A program made the position numbers and the translations under genes. A DNA stretch of 64,000 bases from Argyresthia goedartella (Eukaryota > Arthropoda > Insecta > Lepidoptera > Argyresthiidae): the NCBI GenBank assembly GCA_949825045.1, contig OX463814.1, positions 36,846,383 through 36,910,382 on the forward strand, given 5' to 3'. Shown here piece after piece: positions 31,933-43,159 of this stretch (positions are counted from its first letter, which is position 1; every line of letters starts with the position of its first letter). The notes beneath the pieces were generated by a model, which was not told the origin of the DNA, ran no database searches, and saw nothing but the letters and a program-made list of their open reading frames with translations.

Positions 31933-33926
31933 CTAGCAATAAGTGACTAGTTCGTCATAAGAGCAGGCCTTCTCACAGCATTCGCTGACCACCGCGCCGC
32001 CCCTCTTTCCCCTGGATGACGCGATGGTTCTAGCCTTGAGTCTGCCCATCCACGGCCATCCCAGCTCCTGGTCGTCGTAGGCTGGAGACAGGATTGAGTC
32101 TGCGGGCAAAATCAACCAAAATAATATAAATGTCACCGTAAGATAGTCAAAACCGTTAGTTAATAAACTAACGTTTTTTTTCTCGTAAGTTGGTCAACTA
32201 TCGGCAGATAGCGTACTACTTACTAATGACGCGTTAGTTGATCAACTACCGGTTAAAACCGTTAAATAGTAAACTGGTTTAAACTTGAATTGCAAACGAA
32301 ATACCAGGGCAAACACTGCGGCAGCTTAGGTGAAGACTAGAGGGGGCGAGCGCAGCGAAGCCCCCGAATATTCTTTGTGTTAGGTTGACAAGTAAGAAAA
32401 AAAAAATGTAAATTCTAAACCCTATCGGTCTGGTTTACTATCTGTCGATAGTTGATCAACTAACGCGTTACTTTATCAACTAACGGTTTTGGCTATCTTC
32501 CGGTGAAATAAATACCTATCTTACTTTGACGACCCGTATAGCCGAGTCGGCAGTGACCCTGGCTACGAGGCCAAGGGTCCCGGGTTCGAGTCCCGGTGGG
32601 GGCAGATATTTGTTTGCTGAGAACGGATGTTTGTACCCTAGTCATGGTTGTTTATCTAAGTACAATATTTATCTATATAAGTAAGTGTATCGTTGTCTAG
32701 TACCCAAGATACGGGGAATCCTAGTTTGGGGCTAGATCAATCAATCAATCAAGTGTGTGAATAGTATCCGAGGCACTTTCTGTACAAACGAAATGCAGTC
32801 CTTTAAAGTCTCCACCGAAGGGAACGGGCCTTTACCTGAATACGACTAAGATCGAGCCATACTTCGCCACGTTGGCTCAGTGCGGGTCGATGGAGGGATG
32901 TCGGGTAACTGGCCCACCCCGCTGACAGGTTTTTTGAGCTAAAAGCCTTAACAGGACCAGCTCTGCCACAGCTAAAAATCCGTAAGACCACCAATTAGCG
33001 ATAGTTTTCGGGCTCTGTAAGTCCCGACCTACAGCAACCGGAAAAATGCCTTAAAAAGAAACGGCGCGATTTAGCTTGACGAGCAGGTTAAGCAACATCT
33101 CGTTGATACCGTAAAACTGGATGGGTAATTCTTTTCTATGTGGCATTTCCGTGTTTCGGAATCGTATTCGATGTGCGAATACCGTCATACCACGGTTATT
33201 AATATCGGTATACCTATATCATCATCATCATCATCACATCAACCCACTGCGGGGCACAGGCCTCTTCTCTCTCGCTATGGCGCCAAAACACCCGGTCATG
33301 TGCCAAGCGTATCCATTGAAATCCTGTCGACTTTGTGATACTGTCAGACCTATATATTTAAAACTAATATCTCTACCTATTACATACCACTATCAACATA
33401 ACATTTATATACAGGCACATACATTGGTTCTGGTCCCACACTAGGTACCCTGTGTCGTGGGAACCAAAAACAGCGACGTCACAAACATGTAAACATCCAA
33501 GACCTAGAGATTAATTTTTTCTTCCTGCCCAGCCCATATGCAAACCCAGGGCCACTCCCTTGGGAAGCACAGTATCACCAGAGAGGTCATCTATCTGGGA
33601 GAGAAACTGGATCCGATTGGCACAGGACCCGATAAGTTGGCGCAAAAAGGTGGAGGCTCACACCCATCAGTGAGCGGTAACAAGCTGCCTGGGATGATGA
33701 GAAGAAGCAACTCACTGTACATGGTCCCCATCCCCGCCCGCTTCCCCTGGCCCTCCTTCTCGACCGCCTCGCAGACCACCGCCAGGGTACGCGCCAGGTA
33801 CCTGCCGCAATACATCTTGGGAGTGTTGGACCGCACGAACTCCACCTCGGCGCCGCCCATCAGGGCTAGGCAGGTGGTCAGAGTTCCCAACAGGGTCACG
33901 GCGGCGAGGGCTTGGTGGATGTTCAT
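31933..33926 (-). CDS. Insulin-like peptide precursor (bombyxin type), two exons, 125 aa
   Basis: A secreted hormone precursor that would be cut into disulphide-linked B and A chains acting on the insulin receptor. Exon 1 is complement(33716-33926), exon 2 complement(31933-32099); the intron is 32100-33715 with a GTGAGT donor and CGCAG acceptor, phase 1, inside the C-peptide as in many insulin genes. Residues 1-26 form a signal peptide (ALAAVTLLGTLTTCLAL). The B chain has C40 and C52 in YCGRYLARTLAVVC, matching bombyxin CGxxLARTL. GKR at 61-63 and GKR at 101-103 are dibasic cleavage sites bracketing the C-peptide. The A chain has C111, C112, C116 and C125 (ECCEKACSYDELVTYC). All six cysteines and both cleavage sites are present and no stop interrupts. 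Which bombyxin subfamily is not decided. Confidence 0.92.
32131..32506. mobile_element. Foldback MITE (copy 1) in the insulin-like gene intron
   Basis: Its ends are inverted repeats: TGTCACCGTAAGATAGTC...AACCGTTAGTT at the left and the complement (AACGGTTTTGGCTATCTTCC) at the right; inner repeats GTTGATCAACTA recur on both sides. It shares ends and core (GTTTACTATCTGTCGAT, ACCAGGGCAAACACTGCGG) with 35784-36706. It begins 31 bp from the exon 2 acceptor. Confidence 0.85.
32528..32755 (+). repeat. tRNA-derived SINE, plus orientation
   Basis: Same family as 30400-30622: head GACGACCCGTATAGCCGAGT, B-box GGGTTCGAGTCCCGG at about 32581-32595, body ATTTGTTTGCTGAGAACGG and CTAGTCATGGTTGTTTATCT, tail (ATCA)n at 32738-32752. 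It lies in the intron of the minus-strand insulin-like gene. Confidence 0.88.
33215..33350 (+). repeat. Lepidopteran CATCAT / GGGCACAGGCCTC repeat
   Basis: (ATC)n followed by AACCCACTGCGGGGCACAGG and CCTCTTCTC. Related pieces are at about 44919-45010 (TTACTGCTGGGCATAGGCCT) and 45998-46070. This is a frequent interspersed sequence in Lepidoptera; the class is not assigned. Confidence 0.65.
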
Positions 33927-35783
33927 CTGGTTTTAAGGATTTTTTATCAGTTAGATAAGTTAAAATTGAAGTCGATTTCTTGAAGTTGAAATTTGATTTC
34001 TGTAAATTGATTGTTTATTAGCTACGCCGCGCCGTAGCATAAGCTGTTAGACTACAAAAAGCATTCGTATTAGGATGGACGTCTTCCTAGCTTGCTACTT
34101 GGAACGTTGCTACAGTGTTCGAAAGTGATAACATTTCTGAGCAGGTAACCATTTTAGTGCTTGCGTATCAATCAACATATTACAATTCTATATATAGACA
34201 CATGTCGCGGAAGAATGTAGAAGGGGTTCTCTAGAATATAAACAACAACATCTTAATCACGCCTGATAAATATTTCCGTCAACAAGCAAACATCACATAC
34301 CCGATCACTTTGAGTCATTAAAAGTCACGTAATTTACTCGAATAATATTGATTTAAGATAATTTATTTATATAACAGTTCATTATCATAATTAATTTACA
34401 GAGATTAACTACGCGATCGCACAATCATCGATTTCAACAAAGTAGCAAATACATTACGGTGCTCCAATAACAATTATCACAATCAATACAGGACGAGCGT
34501 TCTCGATCAGAGCCCACTAACATCTGTCCATTGGGGGGGACAACTTCACAACGAGAATATTTTTTTAAAAATCTCTTCATTGTAAAATGCAGTTACTTCT
34601 TTTATTCAACAAATTCCTCTGAGCATAAATTCAGATAAATAATTCAAACACCAGTTATGGTTTTAAAAAAATGCAGATATATATTTATTATAATTAAATA
34701 CAAAAAATATGTACAGAGTGAGTTAATTTTTAAACGTGATTTTAGCAAAGGAAATGCGAGGTATATTTTTTGATAAGACAACCCCACAATACAATTATTC
34801 ATACTGGCAACAATAACAATGCACAAGATTGACTTCTTGTCTTGCGTGTGCGCATTTTATTTAAATAATCGTTTTTGTTTGTATTTCCAGGAATAAATTA
34901 TTATATTGATTTTGTGTTATCTTTCTTGCTGGAAGTCAATATGTTTATAAGTTTGTGGCCTAATGCTATTACTTATGTGCAACAAAAATAACAATCTAGC
35001 TCATTGCTGATAAACATCTAATGAAAGTTTACGAAAGAGAGGTATAGAAATACTAAGGTACCTGTGTTAGGTATGTGTGTTGTGGGGTATAACTAAATTA
35101 ATTCGCTTTTACACAAAACACCTAGAAGGGTTTCAGCCTTTTCTATATCTATTTAAACTAGTCGCTCTGGGAGAACAGTAAACCTCGCTTCAATTTCAAA
35201 AATTTAAAAGCGTCGATATATAACGCTACAGAATATTTCCCCCCCTCCTTTTCATCACTCCACTTCCCTCTTTTTGGATTTTTTTTGCAACATCTTGTGT
35301 TGAATTAACTTCTTAGCGTGTCTCTTAAATTTGATTGAAATCCATCAATAAATAACTCTACAGCAAACTTCCCCCTTTTCCCCCAAACAAAAATTGCGAT
35401 CGACTAAATTGTTTAATTAAATCAAGGAACTTATGTGCCAATTTTCGTCATAATCGGTCGAAAAATGCGACCTGTAGGCGAGAACAACGGACAAAAGCAT
35501 TTTTGACCGCTCTCGAAACTGCACATTTCGCTCATTTGGCTCGCTTGGACAATAATTCCCAAAATGTGATGAAAAGCGTAAATCTTGCAAACGGCCCGTT
35601 TCATCACTGGCTACAGAAATCTTGATTTTTCGCCAGTTCGTATGCCAAAAATGAATTGAATAAAATTGAATTTGATTTTTTCGTCTAAAATTCGAAGCGG
35701 CCAACATGCATTCTCTTCTCTTGACGGAAACTATTAGAAATCGAAGAACGCGCCATAATTAGTTAGTATTATGGTATTATATA
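33927..35783. other. Upstream side of the insulin-like gene; no other gene seen
   Basis: For the minus-strand gene this is the promoter side. A TATATATAG stretch at about 34189-34197 (complement) is a possible TATA region about 265 bp before the start codon, but no start site can be fixed. Further left it is AT-rich. 35430-35720 carries a repeat piece (GCATTTTTGACCGCTCTCG) related in style to 36.75 and 37.7 kb. Confidence 0.4.
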
Positions 35784-36706
35784 TGTCACCGGAAGATAGA
35801 CAAAACCGTAAGTTGATAAACTAAAGTAAAGTAAAAAAAGTAAAAAGTATTTATTATCACCATAACATAAAAAATAACTGACAGGTATAAGACACAAGAT
35901 TAAGTGCTGTAAGAGTGACTTTTCTGGTCTTCGGTAACTAACGCGGTTATTGATCAACTATCGACAGATAGTAAACCAGAACGACAGGGTTAAGATATTA
36001 CGTTTCTTTTTCTTTTACATGTCAACCTAACACGAAGACTATTCGGGGGCCTCTAGTCTTCACCTAATCTACCGCAATGTTTTCCCTGGTATTTCGTTTA
36101 CAATTCAAGTTTAAACCAGTTTACTATTTAAGGTGCTACGAAAATAAAATGGGGTTTTTTTCGAATCCATTTACTCCACCATGAAGTCATCTACAGATTT
36201 GATTTTTGGGTAAACGTTTATTGAGTATTTGATTAAGATTTTCACCAAGACAAAAACGCGATTGGATGAAATTTTCTCGATAGAATTTAATTACGAAAAC
36301 ACCTCTAAATTATATTATTTTTTCCTGTAATTCTGAAATCCTAACTAATTTCATTGTGGAACTGCGTTCAAAATGTAGATATTATGTATTCGCAAAATCT
36401 CCTGAAAAAACTTTTTAACAAAATAGAGTAGTTTATTTTTAAATAATTATTCTGTAGTTTAGCGCTACGGTTTTTCATTTTTTTCCGATTCCGTCCCTCT
36501 CACACTGCGGGTCTTTCCGCCTGGAGTAACGGGGACCTTTGCACGGACGAGGTATCGCCTTAACGGTTTTAACCGTTAGTTGATCAATTTACGCGTCAAA
36601 TAGTAAGCAGTAGGCTACAGTTTACTATCTGTCGATGGTTGACCAACCTATGAGAAAAAAAAACGTTAGTTGTTCAACTTACGGTTTTGACTATCTTACG
36701 GTGACA
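35784..36706. mobile_element. Foldback MITE (copy 2) with a ~420-bp insert
   Basis: Ends TGTCACCGGAAGATAGAC and the complement TGACTATCTTACGGTGACA match copy 1. Core blocks GTCAACCTAACACGAAGA, GGGGGCCTCTAGTCTTC, TTTACAATTCAAGTTTAAAC are the inverse orientation of copy 1's core. Between about 36131 and 36553 there is extra DNA absent from copy 1 (starts GGTGCTACGAAAATAAAATG). Confidence 0.8.
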
Positions 36707-38663
36707 TATGTATATAAAAATAACTAAATGTGTTGGGAACGGCGACAACTCGCAAACGGCGGGACCAATTTGGATAATATTTTTGACCAAGCGAGCGAAG
36801 CGTCTCTGTTTCAGCTTGGGCAAAAATGATTTCGTTTGATTGTCGTTCGGATTTGCGGCTGTTCTCCTCTACAGGTCGCATTTCTCAACCGATTCTCGTG
36901 AAACTTTGTGAGCAGCTTCGATAGTTATGTAGCTGAGAGGGCCACTAGTTTTAAGCTATTATTTGAAATGAGGTTCTTATGAAGATAAACATTTGAAAAA
37001 CTCAAAAGGCCTCACTAATAAAAAAAGGTATTCATGGTTTAACTTATTCAGTGTTTTGTCCTTTTCATACGTCGAGTAAATGTCAAATGTCAAAGCAAGA
37101 CAAACCACTGTATAAGTTAAGCCATGCTTAACTTCTTTTATTAGTAAGGCCGAAAGAGTACTGCCAAAAAATTTGCAAAAACATTTACTATGGGGATTTA
37201 CTATGAGAATTCAAGCGACTTGGATCACGCAGCCAATTCGAAATTTGAATTTGTATTTTCCTGTTAAATAAAAAAAACGGTTAGTTCTCTTTAAACACAT
37301 ATGATAAGCCGTGCCACCACGGGCAACTAGTCATGCATAAAAGTCCCGAGAGAGGGCTCTCTTTTCCCGTATATTTACTAGTGGCTCTGTGAGACCCTGC
37401 GAGCGACACAGGAAATTTGTTTATTTTTTTCATGATTTTCCACCACCTCCACACACTCCAATGTCATAGGTTGAACAAATTGAATTATTATAAAAAATAA
37501 ACCCGAATGCATTTCTTTATGAATGCACCTGCATGGTTACCAACATTGAGTATGAAAGTACGCACCAATAACTGTTTAACCCCATATATCCGCAATTTTG
37601 TAAAAAATCCAAAAACTGAATTGAAAAAAAAAAAACATATTATTATCGGCCTGTAGAGGAGAACTGCCGGCAGTCCGGTAAGACGGACATACGAAAGCAA
37701 TTTTGCCCAAGCTGATACAGAGACGCTTCGGTCGCTTCGTTTTGTACCCGAAAGGGGTGTTGTTTACTCCCAGCAACATTGAATACCTGCGCAGGTAGTC
37801 ACCCGGCAACCGATACGCAGGTAGTCAAGGGGTTGCAGGTGTGCGATCAATCATTATACATAATTTCTTTATTGCTCACCTAATCATTCAAATGACAAGA
37901 CATTCATTAAAATAGTGAACAAATGCGAGCTTATCCCTTGTAAGAGAGGAAGTAGATGAATCTTGATTTTGGTATTCTGTTGGTACCGCGCCGATACACA
38001 GTACTTAGGGTAGGTAAGTAGATTTTTTTCGAAAATTCATTTGTAGTATTAATTTCTTACCTTCAGTGTTGTAGTTTCTTCCTTCCCGAACAGCGATCTA
38101 GTGTGATAACCTTAGTGGAACTCTCCCGTAATATACTAAAAAGAGCTCATTAATATGCAGCACTGGTACACATTACCGTAATACGTCCTGAAGGGGTGAG
38201 CATGCGTGGGTTATGCTAAAACGCATTTGTGACAGCTGATTTGAGATGTTATTCAAGGGCATGTGGTGAGGAGGCTGTTCGGGAAAACAATGGGAAACTG
38301 TTAAAGGCTTTCTGTAGCACGATCATCTGTGGCTGGTATCGTTAGCGTCCTTCGAAATAAAATCTGATGGCTATCCGTACTGATGGCAGTGATCGAGCTG
38401 GTCCTGAGGAGTCAAAATTTAAAACCTCGATTCCTTCATCATCATTTCATTGTAATGTCATCCCACCGCTAAATAGCCCTTTCCCACAGTACCTGGCGAC
38501 TTGCACCAGCAGGCTTATTTATTCTGACATCTGGGAATTTAGATCAGAATCCCTTACAAATCGACAAATCAAAAGGCAGCTCTTTTAAAATCATCGTGTT
38601 GTTATTGGTTGATTTTTCCATTGGCTACAGACTTTTTACGGCCGCTAGACACAGTTTAATAAT
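36707..38663. other. No gene; inverted pair of one repeat
   Basis: 36783-36885 (AGCGAAGCGTCTCTGT ... CAGCTTGGGCAAAA ... GTTCTCCTCTACAGG) recurs inverted at 37655-37745. The two copies, about 0.9 kb apart, face each other. No coding sequence is supported; the 70-77-codon ORFs here lie in repeat DNA. Confidence 0.5.
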
Positions 38664-38992
38664 AGTTTATCTACACACGTATCATAAACCCTCTTTACTG
38701 CGTCCAAAAACCACACATTACTATCATTCATAATGACAAACTTCTTGGTAAAAACTCATTTATTATCTGAATATTGATACATTACGACCATATTGTACCA
38801 ACAGTTGCCAAATTATGACATTCAAATTTCGAACGCCGACGCCCGCCTGCGTGCCGCCCCTAGTTTATCAGTGAAGTTGGTACTACAGAACAAGCTAAAC
38901 AACTGCAGAGCAATGACCAATGCCACAATGCCGGTCGAGCATGCAGTTCCTGAACACATCAAAGAGAGGTTATGATATGTGTGTAGATATAC
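38664..38992 (+). repeat. Copy 3 of the inverted-terminal repeat family, with 60-codon ORF
   Basis: Terminal inverted repeats TTTATCTACACACGTATCAT (left) and the complement of ATGATATGTGTGTAGATATA (right), about 24 bp. Inside, 38793-38975 reads YDIQISNADARLRAAPSLS ... MPVEHAVPEHIKERL. Copy 4 at 42.6-43.0 kb is inverted and about 85-90% alike. Differences between copies change amino acids freely (PSLSVK versus RSLSKK), so protein constraint is not evident. No transposase is present. Confidence 0.8.
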
Positions 38993-39057
38993 TAGTGTAT
39001 GTAACTGTACTGTCAGTCACATAAACTACTTACTAATATGACCCTGTCATAACTAGT

Positions 39058-39372
39058 ATGACAGGTTCCTCGTGTCAACAACATGAAAATCATATAAGAC
39101 ATGATTATAATACATTTATACACACATTGACATGTCGTCATACTGAAAAATTTCATTTCATAGACACCAATATTTGTATTGGAAAATATTTTTATTTGAC
39201 TAAGGATAGGTATTACCTATCTAGGTTTTATACAAAACAGATAGCACAGTCACTATCTTATTTTATTTTGAACTCAGTCAAGTTTTTGACTAATGAAACG
39301 CCTGCTTCTATTGAGCAGTGTATTAATAATGACATGTACTCGTTGGAATCTGTTCCAAGCTCTTTAAATTAA
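39058..39372 (+). pseudogene. A2 ORF1, C-terminal remnant
   Basis: The 104 codons line up only loosely with the end of the SGNH-like ORF1 of A1 and A3: a histidine-rich start, HFIDTNICIGKYF, then YLSRFYTKQIAQSLSYFIL in place of the FRFNISRRLVASRLIH helix. Since blocks I to III are absent, this is the truncated 3' end of ORF1. The first ATG is probably not the native start. Confidence 0.5.
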
Positions 39373-39494
39373 CCCATAGGACAACAGAGAGTAACTCTGG
39401 CAGTAATATTAATATTTGTATAAATATACCTTCATCTTGCCCATTAAATCAAGTTACTAGTAATGAAAAATGTAAAAGTAAGAATATTTTAAAC

Positions 39495-42314
39495 GTGGTT
39501 CATCAAAATATACAGGGCATGTTAAGTAAAGAACTGGAAATTGAGTTATTCATGAACTGTAATAATATTGATATTTTATTTATAACAGAGCACTTTTTAA
39601 AGAGTTATCAGTTCATGTTCAACTTTAATAACCACCACGTTGCTAGTTCGTTCAACAGAAAAACAGCTGATCGCGGTGGCTCCTTAATACTTGTAAATAA
39701 TAGTTTTAAATATAAGGAACGAGTTGACATAGTGAGCCTGTCTGTTGAGCGTACCATGGAAATAGCCTGTATTGAACTTGAACAACTTATTGTAATGAGC
39801 GTATACAGACCACCAGATTCATCCTTTGATTTATTCGAAAAGAAAATGGATGAAGTGTTGATTAAAATCAGCGATAAAAACAATTTTTTTATAATTTGTG
39901 GTGATTTTAATGTTAATCTGTTAGAGGATAATAATATTTGTACTAGATTAAAATCTTTATTTTTATGTCACAACATGAACTATCTGTTTTTGGAGCCTAC
40001 TAGAACTACTGCAACATCTGCTACCTGCATTGACAATATATTTACTAACATTACGCCCATTTTCAAATCGGTCATCAATAAATTAACCTCTGATCACTCT
40101 GGTCAGATAGGTATATTCAATATTAAAATAAAAAAGGACCAAAAAGAGGATATTACATGTGTGCCCGTTAGTGATACTCGGCTTGAACACTACAGGAATA
40201 ATATTTTAGATAAACTATGGGAAATACCATACAGTGACGATCCAAATTTGTTGTACAACTCAGTATTTAACCTTGTCAAAAATGAATATGATACGGTATT
40301 TAAATCAAAAACTATAAAAGTTAATAACAAAGCTTTGTTTAGTGATTGGGCGACAGTTGGAAATCATAGGAGCAGACGAAGATTATATGAACTCTATGAA
40401 GAGAAATCATATAACAAAAATACGGCCTTTCTAAATTATGTTCGTAGTTATTCAAAAATGTTTAAACGCGTTTGTGCCGTAGCTAAATCTAATTTCATTA
40501 AAAACAAAATTGAATCTAGTAGCAATGTAATGAAAACGACTTGGCAAATTATAAACAGAGAGACTGGAAAGGCCAAAGCTACACATAATAACTTCAAGCT
40601 TAAGATAGATAATCAATTGCTAAGTACAGACCTAGAAGTAGCAAAAGCCTTCGAAAATGTCTTTACAGACATTCCAGTTTCAACAACCAAGTCTTTAAAT
40701 TCATCTCCCGCTGCTGCTGAATCTATACTTAAACAAAACTTTGAGGAATGTAAAACAGATTTTAAATTTAGGCACGTAAATAATGAAGACATTGTAAAAG
40801 CGTTTAAATCCCTGGAAATGAAAAAGACAGCTGACGCCCATGGTCTATCAGTAAAAATTATTAGTTCCATTTTAGATTGTATTGCACCTCACCTTTGTTG
40901 TATATTTAATCAATGTATAGATAATGGTGTGTTTCCTGACTTGATGAAACTAAGTAAAGTTATACCTTTATTCAAAGCTGGTAGTACATCAGACCCCACC
41001 AATTTTAGACCCATATCGATACTACCAACGCTTAGCAAAATATTTGAAAAACTCATACTTAATCAATTGCAAGGTCATTTTTATCTCAATAATTTAATTC
41101 ATATTGCTCAGTTTGGTTTCACAAAGGGTCGTTCAACAGCCGATGCTGGTGTTGAACTAATCGACAATATTTTTGATACCTGGGAAGACGCAATGGATGC
41201 AATAGGTGTCTTCTGCGATCTATCCAAGGCTTTTGATTGCGTCCATCATGACACTCTTATCAGGAAGTTACGCCATTATGGTGTAAAAGATCAGGCACTT
41301 GGCCTTCTGGAGTCATATCTAACAGATAGGGTCCAGATGGTCGATGTTAATGGGAAAAGATCACCTGGGTCTTCAATAAGTATGGGCGTACCGCAAGGTT
41401 CAATTCTTGGTCCTTTCTTGTTTTTAGTATATATTAATGATTTACCTTACCTTGTTAAAGCAAAACATGGGTTAGTATTGTTTGCCGATGATACTTCTTT
41501 GATATTTAAAGTTAAAAGACAGCAATCAAATTATGACGAGGTAAACAATGCTATCTCTAGTATAGTGAACTGGTTTACTGTTAACAATTTATTACTTAAT
41601 GAAAAGAAAACTAAATGTATTAAATTCGTGTTACCCAATGTGAACCCGGTAACTACAGACATATTTATAAAAGGACAGAGATTGGACCTTGTGCAGTCGA
41701 CTGTCTTTTTGGGCATTACTTTAGACGCCAAACTACAATGGGATCCTCATATAAATAAATTGTCGAACAGACTGAGTTCGGCAGCGTTCGCAGTTAAAAA
41801 AATTAGAGCTCTTACCGACGTAGACACCGCTAGACTAGTCTACTTTAGTTACTTTCATAGTCTAATGACCTATGGTATTTTATTGTGGGGTCACGCTGCG
41901 AATGCTAGTAGTATATTTATGCTGCAGAAACGGGCTGTTCGTGCAATTTATAGATTAGGGCCTAGAGTGTCACTGAGGGAAAAGTTTAAAGAAATCAATA
42001 TTCTGACATTTGTGTCTCAATATATCTATGACAATCTTGTGTATGTAAAAAGAAATATAACTAATTTTCAGAAGTTCAGTGATATACACAATTTTAATAC
42101 TAGAAATAAAGACAAGTTGGTTGCTTATGTAAGCCGACTACATAAAATTAGTAATTCTTTTAAAGGCAATTGTATACGCTATTACAATAAGGTCCCTACT
42201 GATATTAAAAACTTACCTTTAGACAAGTTTAAAATAATAATAAAACAGAAATTGTATAAAAAAGGTTACTATAGGATATCTGATTACTTAGAGGACAGAT
42301 GTCCATGGGAATAG
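39495..42314 (+). CDS. A2 ORF2: endonuclease-reverse transcriptase, 939 aa, uninterrupted
   Basis: Target-primed reverse transcription enzyme of a LINE. The endonuclease occupies about residues 1-210: VHQNIQGM at the start, ITEHFL with the catalytic Glu, GGSLILV, SVYRPPDS, CGDFNVNLL, TCIDNIFTN, and TSDHSGQ with the Asp-His pair intact. RT at about 470-760: NFRPISILPTLSKIFEKLI, QFGFTKGRSTADAG, VFCDLSKAFDCVHHDTL, MGVPQGSILGPFLFLVYIND, LFADDTSLIFK (FADD near residue 663), VFLGITLDAKLQWDPHI. The C-terminal domain has MTYGILLWG and MLQKRAVRAIYRL. All catalytic residues I can check are present, so the protein may be competent. Decayed relatives lie at 14.6, 24.5 and 25.7 kb. Confidence 0.92.
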   Translation: MVHQNIQGMLSKELEIELFMNCNNIDILFITEHFLKSYQFMFNFNNHHVASSFNRKTADRGGSLILVNNSFKYKERVDIVSLSVERTMEIACIELEQLIVMSVYRPPDSSFDLFEKKMDEVLIKISDKNNFFIICGDFNVNLLEDNNICTRLKSLFLCHNMNYLFLEPTRTTATSATCIDNIFTNITPIFKSVINKLTSDHSGQIGIFNIKIKKDQKEDITCVPVSDTRLEHYRNNILDKLWEIPYSDDPNLLYNSVFNLVKNEYDTVFKSKTIKVNNKALFSDWATVGNHRSRRRLYELYEEKSYNKNTAFLNYVRSYSKMFKRVCAVAKSNFIKNKIESSSNVMKTTWQIINRETGKAKATHNNFKLKIDNQLLSTDLEVAKAFENVFTDIPVSTTKSLNSSPAAAESILKQNFEECKTDFKFRHVNNEDIVKAFKSLEMKKTADAHGLSVKIISSILDCIAPHLCCIFNQCIDNGVFPDLMKLSKVIPLFKAGSTSDPTNFRPISILPTLSKIFEKLILNQLQGHFYLNNLIHIAQFGFTKGRSTADAGVELIDNIFDTWEDAMDAIGVFCDLSKAFDCVHHDTLIRKLRHYGVKDQALGLLESYLTDRVQMVDVNGKRSPGSSISMGVPQGSILGPFLFLVYINDLPYLVKAKHGLVLFADDTSLIFKVKRQQSNYDEVNNAISSIVNWFTVNNLLLNEKKTKCIKFVLPNVNPVTTDIFIKGQRLDLVQSTVFLGITLDAKLQWDPHINKLSNRLSSAAFAVKKIRALTDVDTARLVYFSYFHSLMTYGILLWGHAANASSIFMLQKRAVRAIYRLGPRVSLREKFKEINILTFVSQYIYDNLVYVKRNITNFQKFSDIHNFNTRNKDKLVAYVSRLHKISNSFKGNCIRYYNKVPTDIKNLPLDKFKIIIKQKLYKKGYYRISDYLEDRCPWE

Positions 42315-42583
42315 ATTGTTTGAGTAACAGGCTGTTTCGATATATAATTAGCATTCATTTTGTAATTTGACAATATTTTATTTAAAAAAGGAAACGCAAA
42401 AGATGCGACGACTGTGGAGTTTCTTCGGTGAGCTCTTCTCCACAGATTCCGCCATTGTGTTAGTGAACTCACCCAAAAAAATGTAATGACGGATCTATGT
42501 GATGTAACAACATCCTATGGAAATAAATGATTTTTGATTTGATTTGATTTGATTTGTGTAGTAGTAGTCATAATTGTAGTAAT

Positions 42584-42970
42584 GTGACTGATACATAATG
42601 GAGGGCATTAAAACTCGAGTGTGGGGTATAATATCACGCGAAAGTTTTGATGCCTAATTCCACATATCATAAGCTCTCTTTGATGTGTTCAGGAACCGCA
42701 TGTTCGACCGGCATTGTGGCATTGATAATTTCTCTGCACTTATTTAGCTTGTTCAGTAGTACCAACTTCTTTGACAAACTACGGGCGGCACGCAGGCGGG
42801 CGTCGGCGTTCGAAATTTGAATGTCATAATTTGTCGAAAATTGATACATCATGGTCATAATGTAGCAATATTCAGATAAGAAATAATTTTTTACCAAGTA
42901 GTATAACATTATGCTGGTCGTAACGTGCGGTTTTTGGATGCAGAGGGTTTATGATACGCGTGTAGATAAA
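42584..42970 (-). repeat. Copy 4 of the inverted-terminal repeat family, with hairpin end
   Basis: Includes the hairpin block seen at 12592 (GGCATTAAAACTCG ... AAAGTTTTGATGCC), then ACATATCATAAGC and the body, ending ATGATACGCGTGTAGATAAA at 42951-42970. The minus strand 42909-42667 has an 80-codon ORF ending VPEHIKESL, parallel to copy 3. The hairpin plus body arrangement suggests they are one element. Confidence 0.8.
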
Positions 42971-43159
42971 GTTCAACACGATCAAGTTATTTAGTCAAGC
43001 ACGGCATGTTTATTGCCTGTCAGCCAATGCCGAGTTGTATTTTAAATACATGTTGTATTCAAAATTTAGCAACCTAAGAAACGGAAATAGCTGGATCGAT
43101 CTGCCAACGAATTTGGTAAGCGCACAGTAAACGCAACACAAACACATAAAGAAAATAAA

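Larger units (their letters stand above)
39040..42560 (+). mobile_element. LINE A2, 5'-truncated, with open ORF2
   Basis: Holds the end of ORF1 (39058-39372), an uninterrupted ORF2 (39495-42314), a short 3' untranslated region and a (GATTT)n tail at about 42533-42556. It lies between copies 3 and 4 of the inverted-terminal repeat family. A short shared string GTCATAA at about 39046 and 42567 may be a target duplication, but spacing to the tail is imperfect. Confidence 0.85.

Noticed and set aside
32528..32605. Possible tRNA gene
   Set aside because: Same SINE family in the other orientation; acceptor pairing is poor.
33591..33715. Continuation of the insulin-like exon 1 frame beyond the donor
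   Set aside because: The frame stays open but loses the insulin pattern; the GTGAGT donor and the matching A-chain exon show it is intron.
33538..33936. 132-codon plus-strand ORF over the insulin-like exon 1
   Set aside because: It is the antisense shadow of the B-chain exon and has no motif.
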